This document shows positions 7,470-15,632 of a stretch of DNA of 23,364 bases, piece by piece; position 1 is the first letter of the stretch; every line of letters starts with the position of its first letter. Source of the DNA: CAZCQG01 sp964500775 (GTDB lineage Bacteria > Campylobacterota > Campylobacteria > Campylobacterales > CAZCQG01); the NCBI GenBank assembly GCA_964500775.1, contig CAZCQG010000030.1, positions 1 through 23,364 of the forward strand, given 5' to 3'. A model generated the notes under the pieces. The model was not told where the DNA came from. It was given only the letters and a program-made list of their open reading frames with translations, and searched no databases. The translations under genes and the position numbers were made by a program.

Positions 7470-9129
7470 TCTTTGAGCTTGCTTCTTTGACCACTTCGCT
7501 TGAGATAGTGTATATCTCCGAAGAGATTTGATTTGCGTCGTTTGCTTTCATTGCGTTCTCTTGCGTCGCATGATCTATCGCCTGTATAGCCCCGTTTATC
7601 TCCTCGATTGCCGTTGTTTGTTGTTTCAGCATATCGTCTATGTCGTTTATCGATTGCACCAAAACGCTAACGCTAGAGTTGATGTCCGTAAGGGATTTTT
7701 GGGTTTTTTCGGCAAGTTTTCGTACTTCATCCGCCACGACCGCAAAACCTCTCCCGTGCTCACCCGCACGTGCCGCTTCTATGGCTGCATTGAGCGCGAG
7801 GAGATTCGTCTGATCGGCGATGTCGCTGATAAGCCCGATGACACTTTTTATATCCTCCCCTTGTGCGACTATCGTGTTTGTTTTATGGCTTGCTTCCACG
7901 CTTGAGCACGTAAGTTGTTCCAATGCCGCACTCGTCTCTTCTATACTTGCGGCTTGGGTGTTGGAGGAATCATTCAGCGCACCTACCAACTCTTTGAGTT
8001 TTTCGGCAGAATCATTGAGTTTATTACCCATATCCATCGAGCCGGAGAGCATTTTACATATCTCATCCCCCAAATTATTCACCGCGGTCGCGACTTTGGC
8101 GTGACAGCTTTGGAATCTCGGGGTAAAATCTTGTTCTTTGAATTGCTCTAGGATTTTTAAGAGCGTGTTTAAATCCCGCGCTATGTTGTTTTCTAGGTCA
8201 ACCTGCACTCGATCCAAAGTCGCTTTAAGCGCTTTGAGATCAGGATCGTCACTCAATTTTTCTATCGTGGAGGTAAATTTCCCGTTGCTAAGATCTTTGG
8301 CAAATCTATTGACATCCTCTATAAAATCTTTATTCTTTTTAATGTCGTTAAATGCTTGCTCGATGGCGGCATTCACCGACTTTGCCATCACTTCAAACTC
8401 ATCGCCGCTCCGAAGTTCTATCGGTTCAACCTTATCGCTCTCCCTGTTTAAAAACGCGAAGAATCGCATAATCCCTTTTTGAAAAATATCCAAAGATTTC
8501 GTAATCTTACTAGAGATCGCTATCATAAGCAGTAAAACAACGACGGTCGAAAACGACGCGCCCAATAGCACCGTCATTTTGGTAGCTACCAATTCAGTGT
8601 CGAATTCTCCCTTTAATTGGGTGACTTTCTCCTCGTTTTTCCCTCTCCATTTGGCTATCGCCTCTTTAAAAGGTCTCCAAGCTTCTGCGGTATTTTTTTT
8701 AATATCCTCGACACTAATGATCTCACCGCTCTCTTTTTTTGCTATGAGTCGTTTTACGTCCGCGGCAAATGTTTCGTATAGAGGATAGATATTGAGATTC
8801 TTCATCCCCGGCGAACACTGCGTTATCTCATCTTTACCTAGTTCCGCGATCAATCTATCTACACCGGCTAGTGCTTTTTTGAGGTTTTCAAAAGCCTTGT
8901 TATCGGTCGGGTCTATGTGGACGTTTCTAAGTGCTTGTCCGCATTGCAACCCCTCCCCGTTCAGTGCCGTGAGCAGTACTTGAATTTCGCTAATGGTATT
9001 TGTCTTGTGATACCTCGTATCCAAGCTCCCGAGGGTAAAGTAGACAAATGCCGCGCTTCCGGCGATAATAAAGAATACGATTGTCGAAAGAAGCTTTAAT
9101 CTGCCTCGAACCGTTTTGAAACCTTGCAT
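7453..9129 (-). CDS. Methyl-accepting chemotaxis protein with periplasmic helical sensor
   Basis: A membrane chemoreceptor of 558 residues from the chosen start. TM1 is about residues 15-33 and TM2 about 185-207. They enclose a periplasmic helical domain of about 150 residues containing GQALRNVHIDPTDNKAFENL, a motif typical of four-helix-bundle sensors in Campylobacterota receptors. A HAMP-like region and coiled coil follow, with the conserved tip IADQTNLLALNAAIEAARAG and GRGFAVVADEVRKLAEK (about 436-476). The ligand is unknown. Two cysteines, C63 and C105, lie in the periplasmic domain. I chose ATG 9129 because GGAGAGAG (9132-9139) sits at ideal spacing; the ATG at 9141 is in frame but has no ribosome-binding site. 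The gene has its own promoter at 9159-9164. Confidence 0.92.
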   Translation of the reverse strand: MQGFKTVRGRLKLLSTIVFFIIAGSAAFVYFTLGSLDTRYHKTNTISEIQVLLTALNGEGLQCGQALRNVHIDPTDNKAFENLKKALAGVDRLIAELGKDEITQCSPGMKNLNIYPLYETFAADVKRLIAKKESGEIISVEDIKKNTAEAWRPFKEAIAKWRGKNEEKVTQLKGEFDTELVATKMTVLLGASFSTVVVLLLMIAISSKITKSLDIFQKGIMRFFAFLNRESDKVEPIELRSGDEFEVMAKSVNAAIEQAFNDIKKNKDFIEDVNRFAKDLSNGKFTSTIEKLSDDPDLKALKATLDRVQVDLENNIARDLNTLLKILEQFKEQDFTPRFQSCHAKVATAVNNLGDEICKMLSGSMDMGNKLNDSAEKLKELVGALNDSSNTQAASIEETSAALEQLTCSSVEASHKTNTIVAQGEDIKSVIGLISDIADQTNLLALNAAIEAARAGEHGRGFAVVADEVRKLAEKTQKSLTDINSSVSVLVQSINDIDDMLKQQTTAIEEINGAIQAIDHATQENAMKANDANQISSEIYTISSEVVKEASSKKFTKF

Positions 9130-9158
9130 AACTCTCTCCATAATTTTTCTTTATGAAT

Positions 9159-9164
9159 ATTATA
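9159..9164 (-). promoter_or_regulatory. -10 element for the chemoreceptor gene
   Basis: Read on the minus strand this is a perfect TATAAT, preceded by ATG (giving ATGTATAAT). Transcription would begin near 9152, leaving about 23 bases to ATG 9129, which fits the ribosome-binding site at 9132-9139. It lies between the glycosyltransferase stop and the receptor start, so the receptor can be expressed independently. Confidence 0.55.
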
Positions 9165-9189
9165 CATTACGGTTAATTGAAAATGTTAT

Positions 9190-9942
9190 TTATTTCTGCG
9201 TATCAAAATGTAATTTAATATATTTCCAAAATGCGGTTTGTGCATTATAGACGGATATGATATACCCCTCAAATCCGTAGCAGATTCCTTTTTTTAAGAT
9301 ATAGTTTTTAAAAAAAGTGAATGACGCGTGCAAAATAGCCTTTGTGAGCGAAGATTTTTTCCCTTTGTTTTGGAGTGCGTAGAGATCGGTGTAGCGCTGC
9401 ATTTTCTCTAAAAATTCCCGCGGATGATTGTAGGAGTAATGGAGCACTTCCCCTTTTAGTCGTATGCTGTTCAAGACGGAATCTTTTCCGACTATCTTTT
9501 CGTGGACTTTTGAGCCGTCAAACGCCGCTACCCTTTTATCGAAGATTCTCGGGATAAAGTCGGGATACCAACCGCAACATTTGATCTTCTTAGCGTTAAA
9601 GATATTTACCCTGTCTATCTCATAAAGGGTGTTAGAATCAAAAACGAGTGTTTTAAGATTTTCCAAAAACTCTTTGCTCGGAATCTCGTCGCTATCGAGT
9701 GAAAAAACGGTGTCGTTTGTGCACTTTTGAACACAATAATTCTTCATATCAGAAAAATCGGTAAACTCCCGCTCATAGATTTTGACATTACGAAACGATG
9801 CCGCGATTGAGAGTGTAGCATCGTTTGAACCGCTATCGGTAATCACTACTTCGCCAAATTCATGAAGCGATTCTAGGATTTGGGGTAAAAACCGCTCGCT
9901 ATTTTTCGTGAGCATTGCTACGCTCACGTTTTGTAGATTCAT
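9190..9942 (-). CDS. Family 2 glycosyltransferase, WaaE/LgtF-like (LPS core)
   Basis: A 250-residue cytoplasmic glycosyltransferase of the GT-A fold. The N-terminus (VSVAMLTKNSERFLPQILES) and DSGSNDAT (36-43) are typical of family GT2. SLDSDE (D83, D85) is the metal/nucleotide-sugar DxD motif. The central GWYPDFIPRIF and HEKI segments match the WaaE/KdtX group, which adds glucose to core heptose in lipopolysaccharide. In Campylobacter jejuni the order waaC, htrB, lgtF is known at the start of the lipooligosaccharide locus. Here the same order holds, but this protein has only one catalytic domain whereas C. jejuni LgtF has two. Its start overlaps the acyltransferase stop (ATGA). Sugar and linkage are inferred from the family. 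Confidence 0.85.
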   Translation of the reverse strand: MNLQNVSVAMLTKNSERFLPQILESLHEFGEVVITDSGSNDATLSIAASFRNVKIYEREFTDFSDMKNYCVQKCTNDTVFSLDSDEIPSKEFLENLKTLVFDSNTLYEIDRVNIFNAKKIKCCGWYPDFIPRIFDKRVAAFDGSKVHEKIVGKDSVLNSIRLKGEVLHYSYNHPREFLEKMQRYTDLYALQNKGKKSSLTKAILHASFTFFKNYILKKGICYGFEGYIISVYNAQTAFWKYIKLHFDTQK

Positions 9943-10835
9943 CTATATATCTCCTCATAGCGATTTTTCCACCGCCTGTGAAACCAAAACCACTCTTTTG
10001 GGTCTTTTTCGACTTCTATTTGTACGGCTCTAGCTTGGAGTTGGGTGAGCCTTTGGATGTCTTCTTTTGTGCCTAGATTCGGGTCGGGGAATATCGGAGG
10101 GTGGAAATTGACGGCGTATTTCTCCCCCTCGCGTCTCACAAATGCGGGGACAATCGCGGCATCGTAGCGTTTGGCGAGATTGGAAGCTATGGGGGTGTGT
10201 CTAGATTCTTTACCGAAAAAATCGACCAATAATCCCTCTTTTTCTGCAGTGTTTTGATCTACTACTAGACCGAGGAGCGATCCTTCATTGAGTGATTTTA
10301 CGAGCGCTTTTGCGGCGTTTTGTTTTGAGACGAGCGACACACCCATTCGCTCTCTAGATTCTTTTAAAAGCGCATCGAGGTCTTTATTGCCTAATTCTCT
10401 CCCCACGACGGTAATATTTTTCCCGAAAAAAGTACGGCACACAAACGGCAATATCTCCCAATATCCGAAATGTCCCGTGATAAAGATCACCTTTTTTCCC
10501 TCGGCAATGAGGGTTTGTACCGCTTCGAGGTTTTCTTTTACGATGAGTCTCTCTTTGAGTTCACTCTCGCTTAGCTTGAGATTCTTTGCAAAATCGAGCA
10601 GGTTTATCACGAGATTCCTATAACACCACTTGACGATATTTCTTTTCTCTTCAAGCGTGAGGCTCTCTCCGTAGATAAAATCGAGATTTATCTCTGCGAT
10701 TCTTTTTCTCCTTTTGTCGATACGATACAACAAAGAGGCGAGATTTTTAGCCATAAACCAAATCATAGATGCGGGAATCTTTTCGGCGATGAAAAAAAAT
10801 AGTTTTGCGGAGTAGAATAAAATTTTATCTTTCAT
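9939..10835 (-). CDS. lpxL: Lipid A biosynthesis acyltransferase (LpxL/HtrB family)
   Basis: Transfers a secondary fatty acyl chain to Kdo-lipid A at the inner face of the cytoplasmic membrane. The 298-residue protein has a hydrophobic N-terminal stretch (about 5-37, broken by charged residues). It has the family catalytic HX4E motif in GHFGYWE (H122, E127), then GRELGNKDLD, VVDQN and the C-terminal EWFWFHRRWKNR typical of LpxL/LpxM/HtrB proteins. It overlaps waaC by four bases (ATGA) on one side and the glycosyltransferase on the other, so three outer-membrane lipid genes are translationally coupled. Acyl-chain specificity cannot be read from the sequence. Confidence 0.95.
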   Translation of the reverse strand: MKDKILFYSAKLFFFIAEKIPASMIWFMAKNLASLLYRIDKRRKRIAEINLDFIYGESLTLEEKRNIVKWCYRNLVINLLDFAKNLKLSESELKERLIVKENLEAVQTLIAEGKKVIFITGHFGYWEILPFVCRTFFGKNITVVGRELGNKDLDALLKESRERMGVSLVSKQNAAKALVKSLNEGSLLGLVVDQNTAEKEGLLVDFFGKESRHTPIASNLAKRYDAAIVPAFVRREGEKYAVNFHPPIFPDPNLGTKEDIQRLTQLQARAVQIEVEKDPKEWFWFHRRWKNRYEEIYR

Positions 10836-11791
10836 ATGAGCTTTTTATATGTTTGAAGTATAGCGTCTATCGGAATCTTTTCTATATTCGGATGTTCGCT
10901 GTCAAAATCTATGCCGCTTAGACATTTATTGATAGGAGAATCTAAACAACTCCTCGCTTTTATCGCATCGACAAAAAGGGTGATCGAAGGGATTTTTAGC
11001 GCCCACGCCATATGAGTGATACCCGTATCGCCGCCGATGACTAGATTCATTCGGGCGATGATGCGTATCGCTACATCCAGCGGGGCGGGAGCGAGGAGTT
11101 TTGCTTTGGAATTTTCGGCTATATATCGGGCTTCTTCTTTATGGGCGTGATAGATGATATAGACATCCTCTTCTAGCGCGTTTATGAGTGCGGCAAACTG
11201 CTCTTTTGGGTATATCTTCCAATCTTTGGATGCCTCGATCATTATGAGTATTTTTTTCTTTCCGTCGTCTAGATAGGAGTAGCTTTCAGGTAGCGGTGCG
11301 GCTTTCAAAAACGGAGCGCTTTTGAAAATATCTTGTAGGCTAAAAGAGCTATCAAGCGCTCTATTTAAAAGCGCCAAATGCCTTGCTAAAATATTCTCAT
11401 AATAAGAAATTGAGGTTTTTTTATCGTAAAACAAACTACACAACGCCTCTCTAGCGCTCTTGGAATCGTAGCCGGTCTTCTCTTTTGCACTCAAAAAAAA
11501 CGCAAGCACTCCGCTTTTTATCAATCCTTGCAAATCGATGATTTTGTCGTATGCGGGTTGTGATTTGAGATACTTGATGATTCTAAAATAGTCCGCTAAG
11601 GTTTTTGCACTTTTTAGCGGGATGCTATGGAGCGTATCGATATAGTCGCAGCCCTCCAAAATCGACACGTTTTTACTATCGACATACCATTCGACTTTTG
11701 CGTCGGGATAGTTTTGCTTGATGATTTTCGCGACAAAAAGGGTGTGGATAATGTCCCCGATAGCGCTTAGTTTTACGATAGCGATTCTGAT
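10832..11791 (-). CDS. waaC: Lipopolysaccharide heptosyltransferase I (WaaC), apparent ATC start
   Basis: Adds the first heptose to Kdo in the lipopolysaccharide inner core. The C-terminal half shows the GT9 hallmark GGDTGITHMAWAL. A conventional-start reading begins only at GTG 11668 (278 residues) and lacks the N-terminal nucleotide-sugar fold start. In the same frame, without any stop, the 41 preceding codons encode RIAIVKLSAIGDIIHTLF and WYVDSKN, exactly the WaaC N-terminus (usually M-R/K-I-A-I-V-K/R-L-S). The codon aligning with Met1 is ATC at 11789-11791. AGAGGG lies six bases before it and the ppx stop two bases before it. No ATG, GTG or TTG exists upstream in this frame before a stop inside ppx. 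I annotate 319 residues. Real use of ATC, or a sequencing error, remains to be settled. Confidence 0.82.
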   Translation of the reverse strand: MRIAIVKLSAIGDIIHTLFVAKIIKQNYPDAKVEWYVDSKNVSILEGCDYIDTLHSIPLKSAKTLADYFRIIKYLKSQPAYDKIIDLQGLIKSGVLAFFLSAKEKTGYDSKSAREALCSLFYDKKTSISYYENILARHLALLNRALDSSFSLQDIFKSAPFLKAAPLPESYSYLDDGKKKILIMIEASKDWKIYPKEQFAALINALEEDVYIIYHAHKEEARYIAENSKAKLLAPAPLDVAIRIIARMNLVIGGDTGITHMAWALKIPSITLFVDAIKARSCLDSPINKCLSGIDFDSEHPNIEKIPIDAILQTYKKLI

Positions 11792-11793
11792 AG

Positions 11794-13269
11794 CTAGCCC
11801 TCTTTTCTTCTGAAAATCACCGCCAAAGGAACCGGCTTGGCAAGGGTTTTGAGGTACTCTTTTGCGATATAGAGCTCCTCTTGGGTATAGACGTACAAGG
11901 TGTTGTTATCATACTCAAACTCCGCATCCTCGGCATTGTAGCTTGCATTGACACACTCCGCTAAAGAGAGAATGAAGCTTAACCATTGGAGCAAGGAAAT
12001 ATCCGGCATCAACGATTTTATATCCGAAATATCGGCATTGGTCGGTACTTTTTTGTGGTGATACTTGACGAGGAGCGAGATTATCGACCTATCCCTATGT
12101 TTGAAGCCGTAATTGAGCGCATTCTCTAAAAAATAGCTCCCGTGTTTGTGCTTATCGTAATAGTTGAGCGAGATTCCGATGCTTGAGAGCCTACAGGCGA
12201 TTTTGAGGTGGTATTTGTATTTGTCGTCGATTCCGTGTTTAGGTTTAAGCGCATCGAAGATTCCGAGTGCAAGTTTCGTATTTACTATCGAGAGTTTTTC
12301 ATTCGTCTCAAATCTATCGGTGATCGATTTGATCGAGGGGTTGAAATTGTTAGGGAATTTGTGATTGCAGTTTCTTAAAACATCACTCAAAAATACCCCT
12401 TCTCGCACCCCTACGCCGCTACATACCACTTTTTGGATATTGTATTTTTTGATGATTTCGGCAAATATGAGCGCTCCGCCGCGTATGGTATCAAGGCGGT
12501 CGTCTTTGATGCCGTATTTTTTGAGTTTCAAAACCTCGGAGCTAGCGATTTTGACGATAGTATCAAGATTATCGTCGGTAGGAAATTCATACCCGTGGAT
12601 AGAATCTATAGGATATTTCTCTTTTTTCATAATCGATTTAGCCAATGCCCTCGCTGTACCGCCTATGCCTATGAGTGTGGTGGTGTCTATATTTTCGTGG
12701 AGTTTTGCCATCTCTTCTTTGAGGAGATTTATGGGTTCGCTCATCGGGGCTTTTTTATCGAAGTATAGCTCTTTTAAGCGTATCGTCCCTATGTTGAGCG
12801 AAAAGAGATCTACGATTTTTCCCTCTTTTATGAGCGCGCACTCCGTAGAGCCGCCCCCCACATCCACGGTCAATCCCTCCTCTATATGGAGAAGATTGAG
12901 TGCGGCAACCGCACCGTAAAACGCCTCTTTATGTCCGTCGATGACCTTGATGGCGATACCGGTCTCTTTTTTGATAAGGGAGATAAATTCGCTTCGATTC
13001 GGAGCATCTCTCGTCGCACTCGTCGCGACGCAAAGAATCTTATTGGCTTTGAGTGCTTTAGCGATAGCGACAAACTCTTTTACCGCTTTTTGCGCTCTTG
13101 CTATCGCCTTTGGCTGAAGATAGCCGTTATTTTCGTAGCAGTCTTCGGAGATTCTGACCCTACTTTTGACCTCTTTTATGAGGTGAAAACCAAACCTGCT
13201 TGTGCGCTCAAAAACCGCCATTCTAGCGGAGTTGGAGCCTATATCTATTACCGCGGTAATCTTAGCCAT
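11794..13269 (-). CDS. ppx: Exopolyphosphatase / guanosine pentaphosphate phosphatase (Ppx/GppA)
   Basis: Hydrolyses inorganic polyphosphate and/or pppGpp. The 491-residue protein belongs to the ASKHA fold. The N-terminus AVIDIGSNSARM (6-17) is the first phosphate-binding loop, VATSATRDA (81-89) and the EAFYGA region (E115 on) are family motifs, and VDVGGGSTE (135-143) and GIGGTARALAK form the second lobe. The C-terminal third is a helical HD-like domain (YHLKIACRLSSIGISL through LVKYHH), as in full-length Ppx enzymes. Start ATG 13269 overlaps the ferredoxin gene by eight bases. A ferredoxin-ppx/gppA pair is also found in Campylobacter (fdxB and Cj0353c). Choice between the two substrates is not decidable here. 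Confidence 0.93.
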   Translation of the reverse strand: MAKITAVIDIGSNSARMAVFERTSRFGFHLIKEVKSRVRISEDCYENNGYLQPKAIARAQKAVKEFVAIAKALKANKILCVATSATRDAPNRSEFISLIKKETGIAIKVIDGHKEAFYGAVAALNLLHIEEGLTVDVGGGSTECALIKEGKIVDLFSLNIGTIRLKELYFDKKAPMSEPINLLKEEMAKLHENIDTTTLIGIGGTARALAKSIMKKEKYPIDSIHGYEFPTDDNLDTIVKIASSEVLKLKKYGIKDDRLDTIRGGALIFAEIIKKYNIQKVVCSGVGVREGVFLSDVLRNCNHKFPNNFNPSIKSITDRFETNEKLSIVNTKLALGIFDALKPKHGIDDKYKYHLKIACRLSSIGISLNYYDKHKHGSYFLENALNYGFKHRDRSIISLLVKYHHKKVPTNADISDIKSLMPDISLLQWLSFILSLAECVNASYNAEDAEFEYDNNTLYVYTQEELYIAKEYLKTLAKPVPLAVIFRRKEG

Positions 13270-13519
13270 CGGAATTTTCTTGAAGTTGTTGGAACTTCAG
13301 TCGTAACTCCTCGGCACTCTCGATGTTATCGGGATCAGGGATGATGCAATCAACGGGGCAGACCAGTAAACACGCCGGCTCGTCATCGTATCCCATACAT
13401 TCCGTACACATATCCGGATCGATCACGTAAATAGGATCGCCCTCTTCAATCGCGCTGTTTGGACACTCCTCCCTGCAAGCATCGCAAGCGATACAATCCT
13501 CGGTTATCATAAGTGACAT
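13262..13519 (-). CDS. 2[4Fe-4S] ferredoxin, YfhL/Allochromatium type
   Basis: A small cytoplasmic electron carrier of 85 residues. The first cluster ligands are C9, C12, C15 with C19 (CIACDACREEC). The second motif is C38, C41, C50, C54 with eight residues between the second and third cysteines. That CX2CX8CX3C insertion plus a C-terminal helix (about 65-85) marks the Allochromatium-type ferredoxins with very low-potential clusters. ATG 13519 has AAGGAT six bases upstream. The gene follows trpC after 47 bases and overlaps ppx by eight. The partner enzyme is unknown; the C. jejuni counterpart is annotated fdxB. Confidence 0.93.
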   Translation of the reverse strand: MSLMITEDCIACDACREECPNSAIEEGDPIYVIDPDMCTECMGYDDEPACLLVCPVDCIIPDPDNIESAEELRLKFQQLQENSDG

Positions 13520-13566
13520 TCAATATCCTTGATAGAGATTAAAAGTGAGTTTGTAACTAAAAAAAG

Positions 13567-14355
13567 CTAAATGTTTCCTTTGATTTTTTTCACCGCTTCT
13601 TCTATATTTTGTTGACGCATAAAATGCTCGCCGATAAGAAACGCATCAACACCTATCGCGCTTAGATTCCGCAGTGTCTCGTGGTTGTCTAGACCGCTTT
13701 CGGCGACGATTATCTTACCGTTTGGTATCAAAGGGATGAGCTTTTCGCAAAGGCTCATATCCATCTCAAAGGTTTGGAGATTCCTATGGTTTATCCCGAT
13801 AATATTTGCGCCGCTAAAAATTGCTTTGGTGAGATCCTCTTTATCGTGTACCTCCATAAGCACTTCCAATCCCAAGTGAAATGCGTATTCGGTCAAGTCC
13901 TTTAGCTCTTTGGTACTGAGTGCCGCGGCGATGAGCAAAACAAAATCCGCACCGTAGACGAGAGCTTCTAAAAGCTGATAGCGGCTCACGATAAAATCTT
14001 TGCGGAGCAAGGGCAGCGAACAGTATCTACGAATCTGCGTCAGATATTCCCTATCCCCCTTGAAATAGTGCGGTTCGGTGAGGACTGAAATAGCATTTGC
14101 GCCGCCCGCTTCGTACGCTTGGGCAATCTCGGCGGGATTGAAATCCTCACGGATGATTCCCTTGCTAGGGCTTGCTTTTTTTACTTCGGCGATGATTCTG
14201 TATTTATCGGATTCATCGCTTTGCAGGTAGCTTTTCACGTCTCTAGGCGGATAGGGGTTATATGCCAAACTCCTCCCTAGCATCTCAAAAGGGAAGTCGA
14301 TCTCCCTTTTTTGTAAATCTTCTTTCGTCTTTTTTATAATCTCATCGAGTATCAA
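13567..14355 (-). CDS. trpC: Indole-3-glycerol phosphate synthase (TrpC)
   Basis: Catalyses ring closure of CdRP to indole-3-glycerol phosphate in tryptophan synthesis. The 262-residue TIM-barrel protein carries AEVKKASPSKG (K59 region), LLRKDF (K119), LMEVH (E168), GINHRNL (N191), AESGL (E219, S220) and LIGEHFMR near the phosphate site. All expected catalytic positions are present, and it is not fused to TrpF. Start is TTG at 14355 with AAGGA six bases upstream, two bases after the TPR gene stop. It is isolated from other trp genes, lying between a lipoprotein and a ferredoxin gene, so its expression probably follows the surrounding operon rather than a trp attenuator. Confidence 0.96.
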   Translation of the reverse strand: MILDEIIKKTKEDLQKREIDFPFEMLGRSLAYNPYPPRDVKSYLQSDESDKYRIIAEVKKASPSKGIIREDFNPAEIAQAYEAGGANAISVLTEPHYFKGDREYLTQIRRYCSLPLLRKDFIVSRYQLLEALVYGADFVLLIAAALSTKELKDLTEYAFHLGLEVLMEVHDKEDLTKAIFSGANIIGINHRNLQTFEMDMSLCEKLIPLIPNGKIIVAESGLDNHETLRNLSAIGVDAFLIGEHFMRQQNIEEAVKKIKGNI

Positions 14356-14357
14356 AC

Positions 14358-15632
14358 CTAGTCCTTACATTCATTGATAATTTTATAGTGAAGATCTATC
14401 TCTTCCTCTTTTTTCCCTTCCATCAAATCCCTCACTTTTTCCATAAGGGCTTTTGCCTCTTTGCATTTTTTTTGTTTGTAGTATCCCCACGCAAGCGAAT
14501 CGAGATAATACGGGCTCTCGGGTTTTTTCTTCAATGCTTCATTGACGTACTCTATCCCCTTTTTGATGTCTAAATTATGGTCTATCAAAAGGTAGCCTAA
14601 GAAGTTGAGGTAATTGTCGTTATCGCTTAGCGTCACTACTTCGCTTAATTTCTTGACGACGGAATCTAGCATCTTCGTGTCGTTCTTATCTTCGGCAAAT
14701 TCATATTCATACATTGCAGAGCGTGCGAGGAGATTTATATCTCCGTTTTGTGCATAAATCTCATTGATGAGATTCTTCGCTTTGTCGTATTTTTTCGAGA
14801 CGACGTAGAGATCTATGAGGAGCTTATCGTCGCTTTTGCTTTTTTCCAAAAACTCTATCGCGCTTCTAAAATCTTTTTTGTAGATATAAATCTCTACGAC
14901 CGCGTTGGCGTATTCGGATGCTCCGTAGACATCATACAGTCTATGATAGACGGTTGCGAGTTTTTGAATATCTTTTTGGTCTTTATAGATGCCCGCCAAT
15001 CTTTCGCAGACAAGTCTAGAGCATCCAAAGAGTCTTGAGTGCGATTCTAAAAGGGAGATCGCTTCGTCTTTTTCGTCTAAAAAATAATAGAGCGTTGAGA
15101 CGACTTTATCGAGCAATGCTTCGTTTTTATTGAGCGCGTACCCGCCTTGGAGGTATTTGAGCGCGTTTTGATAATCTTTCTTCGTAAAATAGACCGATGC
15201 GCACAGTTCGTAGTTGCGTTCGCTTTTATTTACCTTTAGTGCTTCTAGTGCGGCTTCGAGCGCTTCATCGAAGTTTTGCGCGTGGAGATTTGCGGCGAGC
15301 AAAAGATGGTAGAGCTTCTCCTCTCCCGCGAGCTCCTCTTTTGAAGCGTTTAATTTTTGCAATGCAAGCTCCATATCGCCTGTTTTTACCAAAGCGGTGA
15401 GCGCTTCTAGGAGGTATTGTTTCTTGCCCGATTTGTTATAAAGTTCATCGTACAAAGAGTAGCTAAGGACATAATCGCCCCGCTCTTGGGAATCAAGAGC
15501 CGCTAAAATCATCTCGTCTTCATTGGGAAATGCGAGCTTTGCGGGATCGTTTGTGAGCTCGGGCGCGACGTGCGAACAACCGGCAAAGAATACCATCACC
15601 GTAAACAACGCGGCTATAAAATTCCGGGACAC
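14358..15632 (-). CDS. TPR-repeat lipoprotein
   Basis: A 424-residue exported protein. The N-terminus has a short hydrophobic signal ending in the lipobox FAGC (C19), so it is probably lipidated and attached to the outer membrane. The rest is helix-turn-helix repeats of TPR/Sel1 character (for example YVLSYSLYDELYNKSGKK, YQNALKYLQGGYALNKN, CKEAKALMEKVRDLMEG), with a late segment LNFLGYLLIDHNLDIKKGIE and DSLAWGYYKQ common to tetratricopeptide lipoproteins. TPR repeats bind proteins; the partner is unknown. Start is GTG at 15632, inside the end of the YkgJ-like gene, with GAGGTGG about eight bases upstream. Confidence 0.88.
   Translation of the reverse strand: MSRNFIAALFTVMVFFAGCSHVAPELTNDPAKLAFPNEDEMILAALDSQERGDYVLSYSLYDELYNKSGKKQYLLEALTALVKTGDMELALQKLNASKEELAGEEKLYHLLLAANLHAQNFDEALEAALEALKVNKSERNYELCASVYFTKKDYQNALKYLQGGYALNKNEALLDKVVSTLYYFLDEKDEAISLLESHSRLFGCSRLVCERLAGIYKDQKDIQKLATVYHRLYDVYGASEYANAVVEIYIYKKDFRSAIEFLEKSKSDDKLLIDLYVVSKKYDKAKNLINEIYAQNGDINLLARSAMYEYEFAEDKNDTKMLDSVVKKLSEVVTLSDNDNYLNFLGYLLIDHNLDIKKGIEYVNEALKKKPESPYYLDSLAWGYYKQKKCKEAKALMEKVRDLMEGKKEEEIDLHYKIINECKD

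Noticed and set aside
6769..7820. Inverted homologous segments of about 125 bases in the two convergent chemoreceptor genes
   Set aside because: Similarity (about 80 percent by eye) covers only the universally conserved signalling tip, so it reflects protein constraint rather than a recent repeat. Gene conversion or inversion through it is possible but not shown.
9130..9141. Upstream ATG at 9141 as start of the second chemoreceptor
   Set aside because: It has no ribosome-binding site and its codons form the GGAGAGAG that serves the ATG at 9129.
12365..12919. Long open frame of 184 codons antisense to ppx
   Set aside because: It is the shadow of a well-supported ppx gene and has no recognisable domain or ribosome-binding site. 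The same applies to other long antisense frames, such as that in the kinase gene (20804-21577).
13520..13566. Possible promoter between trpC and the ferredoxin gene
   Set aside because: The 47-base gap has TTTAAT-like runs on the minus strand but nothing close to the TAAAAT or TATAAT elements seen elsewhere; only the ribosome-binding site AAGGAT is clear.
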